The position numbers were made by a program, and so were the translations under genes. Positions 6,381 to 15,415 of a stretch of DNA of 64,000 bases are shown here, in pieces (position 1 is the first letter of the stretch; each line of letters begins with the position of its first letter). The stretch is from positions 1 through 64,000 of the forward strand of contig CAVCMI010000006.1 in NCBI GenBank assembly GCA_963603365.1, read 5' to 3'. Below the pieces are notes generated by a model. That model did no database searches. It worked only from the letters and a program-made list of their open reading frames with translations, and was not told where the DNA came from. This DNA is from F23-D06 sp963603365. Its GTDB lineage: Bacteria; Bacteroidota; Bacteroidia; Bacteroidales; WCHB1-69.

Positions 6381-9242
6381 TCACTGCCGGTTGCAGATGA
6401 CTTTGAAGTCACAGTGCTTGCAATGGTTTACCTCTGTGGTCTGGACAAACGGAATGCTCTTGTCTAATAATTGTTTCAAAACATTGTACATTTCTTTTTC
6501 AATGATGTCCAGAAAGCTGTTGTCGAAAGTCCTGGAACTGTCGTGTGCTCTTTTTTTTGAAGATACCTCAGCATAATGCAGGTATTCACTGTTCTGTTTG
6601 TTCGCTTCCTTGATGCTGATGATGCCGCTACTGTACTGGCAGCCCTGCCGGTCAATGTCTTTGAAGATCCCATTGTCGGAATGACGGCACAGTATCATGT
6701 ATAACAAGAGTTGCACAAGCTGTTCGTGATTATTACCGTCGAAAACAGATTCCGGCTCGCTCCGATAGGCTTTTAAGTTCTTGTCAACACTTCCGGTCTT
6801 GTAGTCGAGTACTGTCAAAATCCCGTTTTCGTACTGTATTCGGTCGATTTTTCCTTCCAAAATGATGTCCATGCCATCAATGTTCCGTTTGGTTTCCAGT
6901 TTTTGCTCATTGCCGAGTATGGTGATTTCGCCGGCCGACAGCTCCTTTTTTGCTGCGGTAAGGTAGGTCCGGACGTCGTTGAAGATGATGCGTATGGCCA
7001 GGTAGGGTCTCCCGGATGCAAGGTCGCCTTCGGTGAGTTTCAGTTTTGTGTTCGCCAACAATTGTTTCCGGATGTTATTGTCAAGTTTGTCTTTCTGGAT
7101 GTAGTCGTCAATGATGTCGGCATAATCCGCCGGTGTTTGTTTTATTCTGTCGAAAACTTCGCAGTAGCAGTTGTGAACGGTTTCCCCGATAATGTTGCTG
7201 TCTGTGATGTCACAGAATGTGTCTGGAGCATTTATTTTGTTGATGCAGTTGAGATAAAACTGCAAGGGACAATTGAGGTATTTGTTGAAAGTGGTAGGCG
7301 AGAACTTGAAGTTGCGGATCTGTTCTATGATTTCGTCGTTTTTATCGATGGTTATAGTATCTTGCCTTTCCGGCAGGTAAGGAATCCCGGTGTCGTCATG
7401 TTCTATTTTGATGTTCCCCAATTTTTTCTCTGTAACCATAAACTCCAATTGGGCGACAAACCGGCTTTTTTCGTTCAAGGTTCCTTCGCTGACACTGCTG
7501 TTGTAAAGTAGTGTGATGTCTTTTGCACGCTGCAGCAACCGGAAGAAATGGTAGGCATAGACCTGGTCTTTGTACAGGTAGCTGGGGAGCGACTGGTCGT
7601 CGTACTTCAACTCGAACGGCAGCAGCGTGTTCTGGCTGATGCCTTTGGGCAGTATCCCCTCATTGACGGACATCAGGATGATGTTTTCGAAGTCGAGCGT
7701 TCTCGTTTCCAGCAGTCCCATGACCTGCAACCCTTGCAGAGAGCCGCCGGCAATGGGCACGTTGAGGCTGCCGGTCTGAAGTCCGATGAGGTATTTCAGC
7801 GACGAGAAATCGACATTCTGCACGTTCAGTTGCTGCAAGGTGTCTTGCGTTTTCTGGAGCGTGTCAGCCAAAAGTGAAAGCATGGCGGCATCTCGCCGCG
7901 ATTTCCCTTCGGCTTGTTGCAGCAGTTTTTTCGTATAGTTGACGATTGCCGGAAGGCACCGGTTCGGGTTCGTGGTGAATGCCGGCAGGACTCCCTCCGG
8001 CAGTTCGCTTTGAGTGTAGAGCACCTTGATGTTGCGGGCAATACCGTTTACAATGTTTCCGCTTGTTTTCCGGTCGTCAAAGGCATATTGTTTCACTAAC
8101 GGGTTGTGCAGCAAGGTGGAAAGGTCGCGCCGATGATAGCGGAGCTCTCCGCCGGCATTGCCGCGAAGGGCAGTGGCGGTACCGTAAAGGTCCAGCAGAG
8201 TGTTGAGCATCGTGCTGGCCGGGGTGGCCGAAAAGGGATATCCCATTGTGATGTTTGCGCATTCGGGACTGTAAGCGGACAGGAACGGTATCAACAACGA
8301 TTCGTCAGCCAATACCAACGCCGTGCTGTCCAAGTTGCCCTGCCGCTCTTTTATCTCTTCTATCTTTTTGATGGCGAAGTATATCTGGTTGACGTTCTGT
8401 GAAGCGCCTACAACGTGTATGTGCTTCTCTGTCGCTTCGAAGTGACTATCGCAGAATTGAAGACGTTCGGGATCAAGTTCCAGTTCCCGGCAGATTTTAC
8501 GGAGAAAGAATGCGGTGGTGAACCGGTCGTCCTGACTGAAGTCGCAGTAAAACGGGTCAATGTCAAAGTAGAAACGGGTGTCATAAAGGTTCTTTATATG
8601 TTTTATTACGGCGATTTCGGCGGGCGAGAAGACATGGAAACCGGCAAAGATGAAATGTTTGGAGCACCATTCCGGACGGTTGGCGTAGGTTGCGATGTTC
8701 TCGGCGCAGTCGCGGTACCGGAATCCGGCATACGATTTTCCGGTCTCTCGCATCTTTTGGTGGAAGGCGGTGTAAAGCGTGCCGAAAAGGGAATAGCATT
8801 CCATTTTTTTCTTTATGGCTTCGCTGTTTTTAGAAGGGTCGGACATGGCAAGGGAGAATTCTTTGTCAAAAGCCAGCGTTTTGAACACGTATTCGCCGTC
8901 CTGCATTTGCATGTCTATCTCGTCGATGTCTGACAGAAATGCCGGCGCCCAGGAGAGCATCTTGTTGAAGTCGTCGGCAATGGCGGGCGAAAGTGTTTGT
9001 TGGGTTTCAAAAAGGAGTGCCAGCGTCTCGATTTGCTCCATATCCTTGAGCGGCGACAAATGGTCGATGAACTCGTCGATGGTGAGGACTTTAGGGGCGA
9101 ATACAGGTTTGTCGCTGCATGCCAGATGCCTAAACAATACTCTGCCGGCACGCTTGTTGGGCAGGATGATGAAGGTGTCTTCCAGTGCGAAGCCGGACTC
9201 TTTGATGGCGGCAGACAGTTTTTCCAAAAATGAAGTTGTCAT
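6381..9242 (-). CDS. AddB-like PD-(D/E)XK nuclease with predicted Fe-S staple
   Basis: This protein of about 953 residues resembles the AddB/RexB class of DNA-repair nuclease-helicase subunits. The C-terminal nuclease shows GKIDRI followed by LDYKTG at about residues 813-817, the catalytic Asp and Lys region of PD-(D/E)XK enzymes. A Cys in the LNCPLQFY segment plus three near the C-terminus (HCKHCDFKVIC) match the four-Cys iron-sulfur staple of AddB-type nucleases. The N-terminal half has helicase-like features such as LPNKRAGRVLF but no intact Walker A, so it is probably not an active ATPase. I chose the ATG at 9242; a TTG at 9272 would overlap lepA. No AddA-type helicase is in the window. 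Confidence 0.85.
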   Translation of the reverse strand: MTTSFLEKLSAAIKESGFALEDTFIILPNKRAGRVLFRHLACSDKPVFAPKVLTIDEFIDHLSPLKDMEQIETLALLFETQQTLSPAIADDFNKMLSWAPAFLSDIDEIDMQMQDGEYVFKTLAFDKEFSLAMSDPSKNSEAIKKKMECYSLFGTLYTAFHQKMRETGKSYAGFRYRDCAENIATYANRPEWCSKHFIFAGFHVFSPAEIAVIKHIKNLYDTRFYFDIDPFYCDFSQDDRFTTAFFLRKICRELELDPERLQFCDSHFEATEKHIHVVGASQNVNQIYFAIKKIEEIKERQGNLDSTALVLADESLLIPFLSAYSPECANITMGYPFSATPASTMLNTLLDLYGTATALRGNAGGELRYHRRDLSTLLHNPLVKQYAFDDRKTSGNIVNGIARNIKVLYTQSELPEGVLPAFTTNPNRCLPAIVNYTKKLLQQAEGKSRRDAAMLSLLADTLQKTQDTLQQLNVQNVDFSSLKYLIGLQTGSLNVPIAGGSLQGLQVMGLLETRTLDFENIILMSVNEGILPKGISQNTLLPFELKYDDQSLPSYLYKDQVYAYHFFRLLQRAKDITLLYNSSVSEGTLNEKSRFVAQLEFMVTEKKLGNIKIEHDDTGIPYLPERQDTITIDKNDEIIEQIRNFKFSPTTFNKYLNCPLQFYLNCINKINAPDTFCDITDSNIIGETVHNCYCEVFDRIKQTPADYADIIDDYIQKDKLDNNIRKQLLANTKLKLTEGDLASGRPYLAIRIIFNDVRTYLTAAKKELSAGEITILGNEQKLETKRNIDGMDIILEGKIDRIQYENGILTVLDYKTGSVDKNLKAYRSEPESVFDGNNHEQLVQLLLYMILCRHSDNGIFKDIDRQGCQYSSGIISIKEANKQNSEYLHYAEVSSKKRAHDSSRTFDNSFLDIIEKEMYNVLKQLLDKSIPFVQTTEVNHCKHCDFKVICNRQ

Positions 9243-9268
9243 GGTTATGTTTTGTTTTTTGTGTGGTT

Positions 9269-11056
9269 TCAATCAAGTTTCAGTACGGCAAGGAAGGCAG
9301 ACTGCGGCACCTCTACGTTTCCGATCTGGCGCATTCTCTTTTTGCCTTTCTTCTGTTTTTCAAGCAGCTTGCGTTTTCGGGTAATGTCGCCGCCGTAGCA
9401 TTTTGCAGTTACGTCTTTGCGCACGGCCTTGACGGTTTCGCGGGCGATGATCTTGGACCCGATGGCGGCCTGTATGGCGATGTCGAACTGCTGTCTGGGG
9501 ATCAGTTCCTTGAGTTTTTCACAGATTCGCCGTCCGAATGCGTAGGCGTTGTCGGCATGGATGAGCGCCGAGAGGGCATCCACGGAGTCGCCGTTCAGCA
9601 GGATGTCCAGCTTTACCAGATTGGCGGGCCTGAAATCGGTGATGTGGTAGTCGAACGAGGCGTATCCCTTGGATATGCTTTTCAGTTTGTCGTAGAAGTC
9701 GAAGACGATTTCGCCCAGCGGCATGTCGAAGGTCAGTTCGATGCGGTTGGCGGCCACATACATCTGGTTGACCAGCGATCCGCGCTTGTCGATGCAGAGT
9801 TTCATGATGGGGCCGATATAGTCGTCTTTAGTGATGATCTGGGCGCGGATGAAGGGTTCTTCCACATGGTCGATCTCGGTCGGGGCGGGCATTCCGGAGG
9901 GGTTATATACCTCTAACCACTGTTTTTTTGTGGTCATCACGCGGTACGAGACGTTGGGCACGGTGGCGATGACATCCTGGTCGAACTCGCGGTCGAGCCG
10001 TTCTTCGATGATTTCCATGTGCAGAAGTCCGAGGAAGCCGCAACGGAAACCGAACCCGAGGGCGGCAGACGACTCAGGCTCGAAGGTGAGCGAGGCGTCG
10101 TTCAGGCGAAGCTTTTCAAGCGAGGAACGCAACTCTTCGTATTGGTCGGCTTCGGTAGGGTAGATGCCGGCAAAGAGCATAGGCTTCACCTCCTGGAATC
10201 CCTCGATGGCTTCGGAGCACGGCCGCGCCACATGGGTGATGGTGTCGCCGACTTTCACCTCCGTGGAGGTTTTGATGCCCGTGATAAGGTAGCCGACATC
10301 GCCTGCCGACAAGGTGTCTTTGGGCACGCGGTCCATCTTCAGGATGCCGATTTCGTCTGCGTCGTACTCTTTTTTTGTGGAAATGAATTTCACGAGGTCG
10401 TGCGTCTTGACAGTTCCGTTGAAGATGCGGAAATAGGCGATGATGCCTCTGAATGAGTTGAATATGGAGTCGAAGATGAGCGCCTGCAGCGGAGCGTCAG
10501 GGTCACCTTTTGGGGCGGGTATGCGTTCGATGATGGCCTCAAGGATCTGCTCCACGCCCTGCCCCGTCTTTCCGGAGGCTTCGATGATGTCTGTCTCTTC
10601 GCAGCCGAGAAGGTCAACAATCTGGTCCTTGACCTCTGCGGGCATGGCCGCCGGCATGTCCATTTTGTTCAGCACAGGTATGATCTCCAAGTTGCTGTCG
10701 ATGGCCTGATAGAGGTTTGAGATGGTCTGCGCCTGAACGCCTTGCGTGGCGTCAACCAACAGCAGCGCGCCCTCGCAAGCCGCGATGGACCGCGACACTT
10801 CGTACGAGAAGTCCACATGTCCCGGCGTGTCTATAAGGTTGAGAATGTAATGCTGCCCTTTGTGCTGGTATTCCATTTGGATGGCATGGCTCTTGATGGT
10901 GATGCCGCGTTCGCGCTCGAGGTCCATGTCGTCAAGGACCTGGTTCTGGAACTCGCGGTCGTTAACGGTTTTCGTGTATTGCAGCAGGCGGTCAGCCAAC
11001 GTGCTTTTGCCATGGTCTATATGGGCAATGATGCAGAAATTCCGGATGTTTTTCAT
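9269..11056 (-). CDS. lepA: LepA, elongation factor 4
   Basis: LepA is a ribosome-bound translational GTPase linked to initiation and back-translocation. The 595-residue length is normal. The GTPase signature is intact: AHIDHGKST near residues 11-19, DTPGHVDF, and NKMD. The C-terminal LepA-specific domain with the basic ending KKGKKRMRQIGNVEVPQ is present. There is no signal peptide. The AddB-like nuclease gene follows after 26 bases and is probably co-transcribed. A -7 promoter element lies only seven bases upstream of the start, which would leave almost no leader. Confidence 0.98.
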   Translation of the reverse strand: MKNIRNFCIIAHIDHGKSTLADRLLQYTKTVNDREFQNQVLDDMDLERERGITIKSHAIQMEYQHKGQHYILNLIDTPGHVDFSYEVSRSIAACEGALLLVDATQGVQAQTISNLYQAIDSNLEIIPVLNKMDMPAAMPAEVKDQIVDLLGCEETDIIEASGKTGQGVEQILEAIIERIPAPKGDPDAPLQALIFDSIFNSFRGIIAYFRIFNGTVKTHDLVKFISTKKEYDADEIGILKMDRVPKDTLSAGDVGYLITGIKTSTEVKVGDTITHVARPCSEAIEGFQEVKPMLFAGIYPTEADQYEELRSSLEKLRLNDASLTFEPESSAALGFGFRCGFLGLLHMEIIEERLDREFDQDVIATVPNVSYRVMTTKKQWLEVYNPSGMPAPTEIDHVEEPFIRAQIITKDDYIGPIMKLCIDKRGSLVNQMYVAANRIELTFDMPLGEIVFDFYDKLKSISKGYASFDYHITDFRPANLVKLDILLNGDSVDALSALIHADNAYAFGRRICEKLKELIPRQQFDIAIQAAIGSKIIARETVKAVRKDVTAKCYGGDITRKRKLLEKQKKGKKRMRQIGNVEVPQSAFLAVLKLD

Positions 11057-11063
11057 AAGCGTG

Positions 11064-11071
11064 CAAAAATA
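11064..11071 (-). promoter_or_regulatory. -7 promoter element immediately upstream of lepA
   Basis: The minus-strand reading is TATTTTTG, a perfect TAnnTTTG match. The distance to the lepA start codon at 11056 is seven bases, so transcription would begin within a few bases of the ATG. Either the lepA mRNA is nearly leaderless or this match is fortuitous in an A/T-rich gap. Confidence 0.4.
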
Positions 11072-11101
11072 ACATAAAACTTTAAAAGCAGAGCCCCTGG
11101 A

Positions 11102-11650
11102 TCAGAAGTCAGAGTCTATCTCCTCTCTGTCCTGTCTGGAGTTCCGGTAGTCGATGTAGGAGATGACTAACGGGGAGGTGGATCGGTAACTGCATTTGGA
11201 GAGCACAACCTGGTTGCAGTTGCCGGTGACGGTGTCTTTGTTGACGTTCCATAAGGTATAGTCGGTCGTGTAGTTGACGAAGACCTCTTCTTCTTTCAGA
11301 TTATTCACTTCCGTGAAATCGGTGCCGTATTTGACCTGTAATTTCTTCTTCAGGATGTCGTACGAGTAACTTGTGCTGTGGTTGAAGCGCACCAGCACGC
11401 TGGCGATGAGTTTGGTTTTGGGGGCATTGTGCACTTCAAGGCGCACCCGCTCCCCGGCGAACATGCCTTTCATGTAGATGATGTTGTCACGGCTGTTGGG
11501 GTCTTGCGAGAAGCCTTTCCCTTTCATCTTCGACACGAATGTGGTCATGGTGCAGTTGAGGTTCACCCCCATAAATTTCATGGGCTGCGTCTGCGCTGCG
11601 CAGGAAAGCGCGGCAGAGAAGAGCAGAAGGGCAAGAAGAAGTCTTTTCAT
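11102..11650 (-). CDS. Small exported protein of unknown function
   Basis: I do not recognise a family. The 182-residue product begins with a strong signal peptide (MKRLLLALLLFSAALSCAAQ), so I start it at 11650 rather than at an in-frame ATG 45 bases upstream that would bury the signal. The mature part has a mixed alpha/beta pattern with two or three scattered Cys residues and no lipobox fitting the cleavage site. Small Bacteroidetes periplasmic proteins starting KFMGVNLNCTMTTFVSKMKG-like are common but uncharacterised. It lies between lepA and the GATE-domain permease, with a 72-base gap on the upstream side. Confidence 0.7.
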   Translation of the reverse strand: MKRLLLALLLFSAALSCAAQTQPMKFMGVNLNCTMTTFVSKMKGKGFSQDPNSRDNIIYMKGMFAGERVRLEVHNAPKTKLIASVLVRFNHSTSYSYDILKKKLQVKYGTDFTEVNNLKEEEVFVNYTTDYTLWNVNKDTVTGNCNQVVLSKCSYRSTSPLVISYIDYRNSRQDREEIDSDF

Positions 11651-11722
11651 ATTGTTGTCAGTCTCTTTCGGTGGTTGTGAACGACGGCATGCCAATAGCC
11701 AGACGTGTATGAACGGCAGACA

Positions 11723-13030
11723 CTACATGATGCCCAGCAGTGCGAGCGGCACATGTATCCAGTGTGCGACGATGCCGGCAACAAGTCCGCCAATGGTGTG
11801 TGCAGCGATGGCTTTGCCGATGAGTTTGCGGTAGCCCAGTGAGTCAAGCATGGCCGTGTGTGTGCTGAGGTATCCGCTCCAGCACATGCCCATGGCGGTG
11901 AATACGGCAATGGCGTTGCTGTCGATGATGCCTTGCGCGATGAACTTGGGAACCAGTCCCAAGGCTGCGCCTACGGCCCCTAAGGCCGTGATAGGGAATG
12001 ATATGAGTTGCGGAAACTGGAATCCGAAGAGCCAGTAGAACACGACGTTGATTTTGTCGGCAAGTTTGGTGATGATGGGGACACCTTCATAGGCCACGCC
12101 TAAATAGGTGCCGTTTTCGCCGGAGGGGCCGAAGGTCATCATCATCACGAGCGTGGATATGACCAACACGCCCGGTATGATGGCCAGGCCGATGTTGACG
12201 CCCTCTTTTCCGCCGTCGAGGATGCCGTTGAGGAAACGCATAAACGGAGAGCCTTCACTTTTGTAGGAGATCTGCTGCTCGTCGCCTTCCAGTTCTTTTT
12301 GGGCTGCCGCAGTGTCTGCCGGCATCTCTTCCGGTTGCACACTCCCGGGCATGGTCTCTTCTTCCGATTCGTCTATCACGGGCGTGTCCAGTTCGGGAAA
12401 GGCTTTCAGCGTGAAGCGCTGCATGAGACGGGTGGAGACAATGCTGCCGATGACGGCTCCCACGATGCCGAGCATCGCGCTTTTGCCGTATCCGATGCCG
12501 GTCATGAATGCCAGCACCATAAGACCCATGCCGAAAGCGGTGCCGAAGTTGGTGAGTGACACTAATTGGTATTTCTTGAAGTAACGGCTGAAGTTCTTGT
12601 CTTTTGACAGGGTGATGATGGCCGGGTTGTCGCTCAGGAATGTCAAGACAGCCCCTAATGCTGCCACGCCGGGAAGGTTGTAGAGCGGCTTCATCAACGG
12701 ACGCAGGATGTTTTCCATCAGGCGCACTACACCGAACTCTGTCAGCAGTTTCCCGATGGCGCCGGTGAGCACACAGATGGCCATGATGTAGAACACGGTC
12801 TCTATCAGCAGCGAATATGCCGTCTGCATCAAGGTACTCAGCATCTTGGGCAGTGTCATCACATGGGCAATGGCTGCGAAGAAGGCGATGAAGAGGGTGA
12901 GGAATACGAGAGCCTCAAGCGTGCGCTTCCCGGTGAACGTCATCGGTCGTTTTATCTTCTTCTCTATTTTCAAGAATAGATTTTCTACTGTTTTGTGGTA
13001 GGAAAAAGTCTTTTTCCGGTCTGTCTTCAT
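11723..13030 (-). CDS. GATE-domain (nucleoside-recognition, YjiH-like) membrane protein
   Basis: This 435-residue integral membrane protein has about eight to ten hydrophobic helices in two halves, separated by an acidic hydrophilic loop (about residues 215-270). Each half resembles the GATE ('nucleoside recognition') domain, with FLSDNPAIITLSKDKNFSRYF in the first and the MCWSGYLSTHTAMLDSLGY segment in the second. GATE proteins are thought to be transporters, some for nucleosides, but the substrate is unknown for this subgroup. I start at 13030, where ATG overlaps the stop of the porin gene by four bases (ATGA). That coupling suggests the porin and this protein work on the same solute. Confidence 0.8.
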   Translation of the reverse strand: MKTDRKKTFSYHKTVENLFLKIEKKIKRPMTFTGKRTLEALVFLTLFIAFFAAIAHVMTLPKMLSTLMQTAYSLLIETVFYIMAICVLTGAIGKLLTEFGVVRLMENILRPLMKPLYNLPGVAALGAVLTFLSDNPAIITLSKDKNFSRYFKKYQLVSLTNFGTAFGMGLMVLAFMTGIGYGKSAMLGIVGAVIGSIVSTRLMQRFTLKAFPELDTPVIDESEEETMPGSVQPEEMPADTAAAQKELEGDEQQISYKSEGSPFMRFLNGILDGGKEGVNIGLAIIPGVLVISTLVMMMTFGPSGENGTYLGVAYEGVPIITKLADKINVVFYWLFGFQFPQLISFPITALGAVGAALGLVPKFIAQGIIDSNAIAVFTAMGMCWSGYLSTHTAMLDSLGYRKLIGKAIAAHTIGGLVAGIVAHWIHVPLALLGIM

Positions 13031-14148
13031 TTTACCTTTTTGTTTATGTATTTGAGGAAATTGAAATTGCAAGAGATGCCGAGGCTGGCGGCTATCTTGT
13101 GCCTGCTCTCATCCGGCATCATGTCCTGAATGCTGCCGTCGAACCCGTTGCTTGTGCGGAAGTCTGCCACGTATGCATGCAGCCGCACGTCGGGGCACCT
13201 CTCCGGCCGGTATTCGCAACCAATGCCGCCGAAACAGTAGGTTTGCCCCGGAAAGGAAAGGCAGTCCCACACGTTCTTCGTTTCCAGATAGGATTCGTAT
13301 TCATCGCGGTCTTTGTTCTGTTCGTAGCCGCCCTTGACGAACAGGCTGACACCCTTGCCGAGCAGCACGTCCGCGCGGGCAATCACGCCGAAGTTCTTCA
13401 ACAACTGCTGCATACTGTTGGCACGGTGTATCAAGTCAACATAAAGGCTCCACCGCGGATAGGTCACTTTGTTGCCTATGGCGATGCAGTTCATATAATG
13501 CCCCTCACGGTCGCGCTGGAACATGTTGATGGAGTATAGAGCCTGAAAGTGGTCGTATCTGCCTGACCAGAAGAGGCTGTAACTTAAGAGCGAGTTCTGG
13601 AACGTAGAACCGTAATGTACATACGGGGAGTTGCCGACTTGTGCCATAACCGTGTTTTTCCCGTCACTGGTGTGATAGGAAACCGAGGCTGCCAACTGGA
13701 AGCAGTAGAAATAGTCCCAATAATAGGCGTTGAAGAAGACATCGATGGGAGGCGCGTCGTACTCGAAACCGCCGACTGCCAAGGCGTCTTTTCCGGCGCG
13801 CACGCTCCAATTGCGGTGAAACCGGTAGTTGAGGTAAAGGAAGTCGGTGTTGTCAAAGAATCTGATGCTGCCTTCGTTTGCGATGATGCGCTGCCGGAAG
13901 TAGTAGGAGACCTGCCGGTTGAGATTCCCGCCCAAATGGAGGTTGAAGTAACGTCCCGTGAAGCCGTAATTGTTCTGTTCGGGGACAACGGCGCCGTTGA
14001 TGACACGCATAGGGTGCGCAAAGTCGGCATCCGCCCGCATTTCGATCCGCAAGGTGTTGAACAGAGGAACGGAGTCCGCCTGCGCTTGAGCCCATAGAGA
14101 GAGCAAGCAAAAGGCAGCGAGGCAAAGAGATAGTCTGGTCGCTTTCAC
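13027..14148 (-). CDS. OprO/OprP-like outer-membrane porin
   Basis: This 373-residue protein has a signal peptide (about residues 1-24, ending WAQAQA) and then repeated beta strands such as YYFRQRIIANEG, RAGKDALAVGG and DCLSFPGQTYCFGG. The layout fits the phosphate-selective porin O/P superfamily of 16-stranded barrels, though many Bacteroidetes members have unknown substrates. Translation most likely starts at a GTG at 14148; no in-frame ATG gives the signal peptide. Its stop overlaps the ATG of the GATE-domain permease, forming an outer-membrane/inner-membrane pair. RibBA lies 31 bases upstream. Confidence 0.75.
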   Translation of the reverse strand: MKATRLSLCLAAFCLLSLWAQAQADSVPLFNTLRIEMRADADFAHPMRVINGAVVPEQNNYGFTGRYFNLHLGGNLNRQVSYYFRQRIIANEGSIRFFDNTDFLYLNYRFHRNWSVRAGKDALAVGGFEYDAPPIDVFFNAYYWDYFYCFQLAASVSYHTSDGKNTVMAQVGNSPYVHYGSTFQNSLLSYSLFWSGRYDHFQALYSINMFQRDREGHYMNCIAIGNKVTYPRWSLYVDLIHRANSMQQLLKNFGVIARADVLLGKGVSLFVKGGYEQNKDRDEYESYLETKNVWDCLSFPGQTYCFGGIGCEYRPERCPDVRLHAYVADFRTSNGFDGSIQDMMPDESRHKIAASLGISCNFNFLKYINKKVK

Positions 14149-14179
14149 ATTCTTTGGCGTTTAGAGATGGAATGTGTTT

Positions 14180-15388
14180 TTAGTCGAGATGAAGGTTGTG
14201 CCCCATTTTCTCCTGCTTGGTTTTGAGATAACGCTTGTTGATGGCGTTGGGCTGCACGATGATGGGGACGGTTTCTTCAATGTGGATGCCGTGTGCTGAA
14301 AGTCCTACTCTTTTTGCAGGGTTATTGGTGATGAGACGTATGTTGGTGGCGTTCAGGTCGCGCAGGATCTGAGCGCCGATGCCGTAGTCGCGTTCGTCAG
14401 CCTTGAATCCGAGTTCGAGGTTTGCCTCAACGGTGTCGCGCCCCAGTTCCTGGAGGTGGTAGGCGCGGAGTTTGTTCACCAGTCCTATGCCTCGTCCTTC
14501 TTGGCTCATATAGAGAACCAGCCCTTTGCCGGCATCTTCAATCATCTGCATGGAGCGGTGCAGTTGCTCGCCGCAGTCGCATTTCTCGGAGCCGAATATG
14601 TCGCCCGTGGCACATGAGGAGTGTACGCGTGTAAGGATGGGTTCGCCCTCATTCCAGTCGCCTTTTTTGAGCGCCAGATGTGTGGCGCCGTTGTTGAGCT
14701 GGGTGTAGGCGATGAGCTGGAATGTGCCCCAAAGGGTGGGAAGCGTGACTTCCTGTTCTTTGCGGATGAGTTTCTCGCGCTCCAGCCGGTAGGCGATGAG
14801 TTTTTCGACACTGGTGATCTTGAGGTCGTGTTTCTTTGCGACTTCGATGAGTTGCGGCAAACGGGCCATAGTGCCGTCAGGGTTGATGATCTCTATGAGT
14901 GAACCTGCCGGGGCGAGCCCTGCCAGACGTGCCATGTCAACGGTGGCTTCGGTATGTCCGGCGCGTACCAGTACGCCGCCGTCTCGTGCCATCAGCGGGT
15001 TGATGTGTCCGGGACGGCCAAAATTGCCCGGCTTCATGCTCGGGTCGGCAAGCGCCTTTATGGTGGCGGCACGGTCATGCATCGACACTCCGGTAGTGCA
15101 GCCGTGTTCCAACAAGTCAACGGTGATGGTGAACGGCGTTCCGTGCAGAGAGGTGTTGCTGCTAACCTGCATGTCGAGGTCCAATTGCTGGCAACGCTCC
15201 CGGGAAAGCGGCGCACACAAGACGCCACGCCCGTATTGGAGCATGAAATTGACCTTTTCAGGGGTTATCTTCTCGGCGGCAATGATAAAGTCACCCTCGT
15301 TCTCGCGGTCTTCGTCATCAACCATTATGATAAATTTTCCGGCTTTGAAATCTTCTAAAGCTTCTTCAATGGAATTGAGCTGATACAT
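14180..15388 (-). CDS. ribBA: RibBA, bifunctional riboflavin biosynthesis enzyme
   Basis: This 402-residue fusion supplies both precursors of riboflavin. The N-terminal domain (about 1-200) is 3,4-dihydroxy-2-butanone 4-phosphate synthase, with DDEDRENEGD and the GRGVLCAPL segment. The C-terminal domain (about 205-400) is GTP cyclohydrolase II, with the zinc cysteines in HSSCATGDIFGSEKCDCGE and the catalytic region SQEGRGIGLVNKLRAY. It starts 27 bases after the stop of a DUF5689 lipoprotein gene and may be co-transcribed with the TonB receptor unit. No FMN riboswitch can be fitted into so short a gap. Confidence 0.97.
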   Translation of the reverse strand: MYQLNSIEEALEDFKAGKFIIMVDDEDRENEGDFIIAAEKITPEKVNFMLQYGRGVLCAPLSRERCQQLDLDMQVSSNTSLHGTPFTITVDLLEHGCTTGVSMHDRAATIKALADPSMKPGNFGRPGHINPLMARDGGVLVRAGHTEATVDMARLAGLAPAGSLIEIINPDGTMARLPQLIEVAKKHDLKITSVEKLIAYRLEREKLIRKEQEVTLPTLWGTFQLIAYTQLNNGATHLALKKGDWNEGEPILTRVHSSCATGDIFGSEKCDCGEQLHRSMQMIEDAGKGLVLYMSQEGRGIGLVNKLRAYHLQELGRDTVEANLELGFKADERDYGIGAQILRDLNATNIRLITNNPAKRVGLSAHGIHIEETVPIIVQPNAINKRYLKTKQEKMGHNLHLD

Positions 15389-15415
15389 TTGTCAGGTATG
15401 TTTTGTTTGTTTTGT

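Noticed and set aside
9243..9272. TTG start at 9272 for the AddB-like gene
   Set aside because: It overlaps the lepA stop and adds ten residues with no family support; ATG at 9242 fits better.
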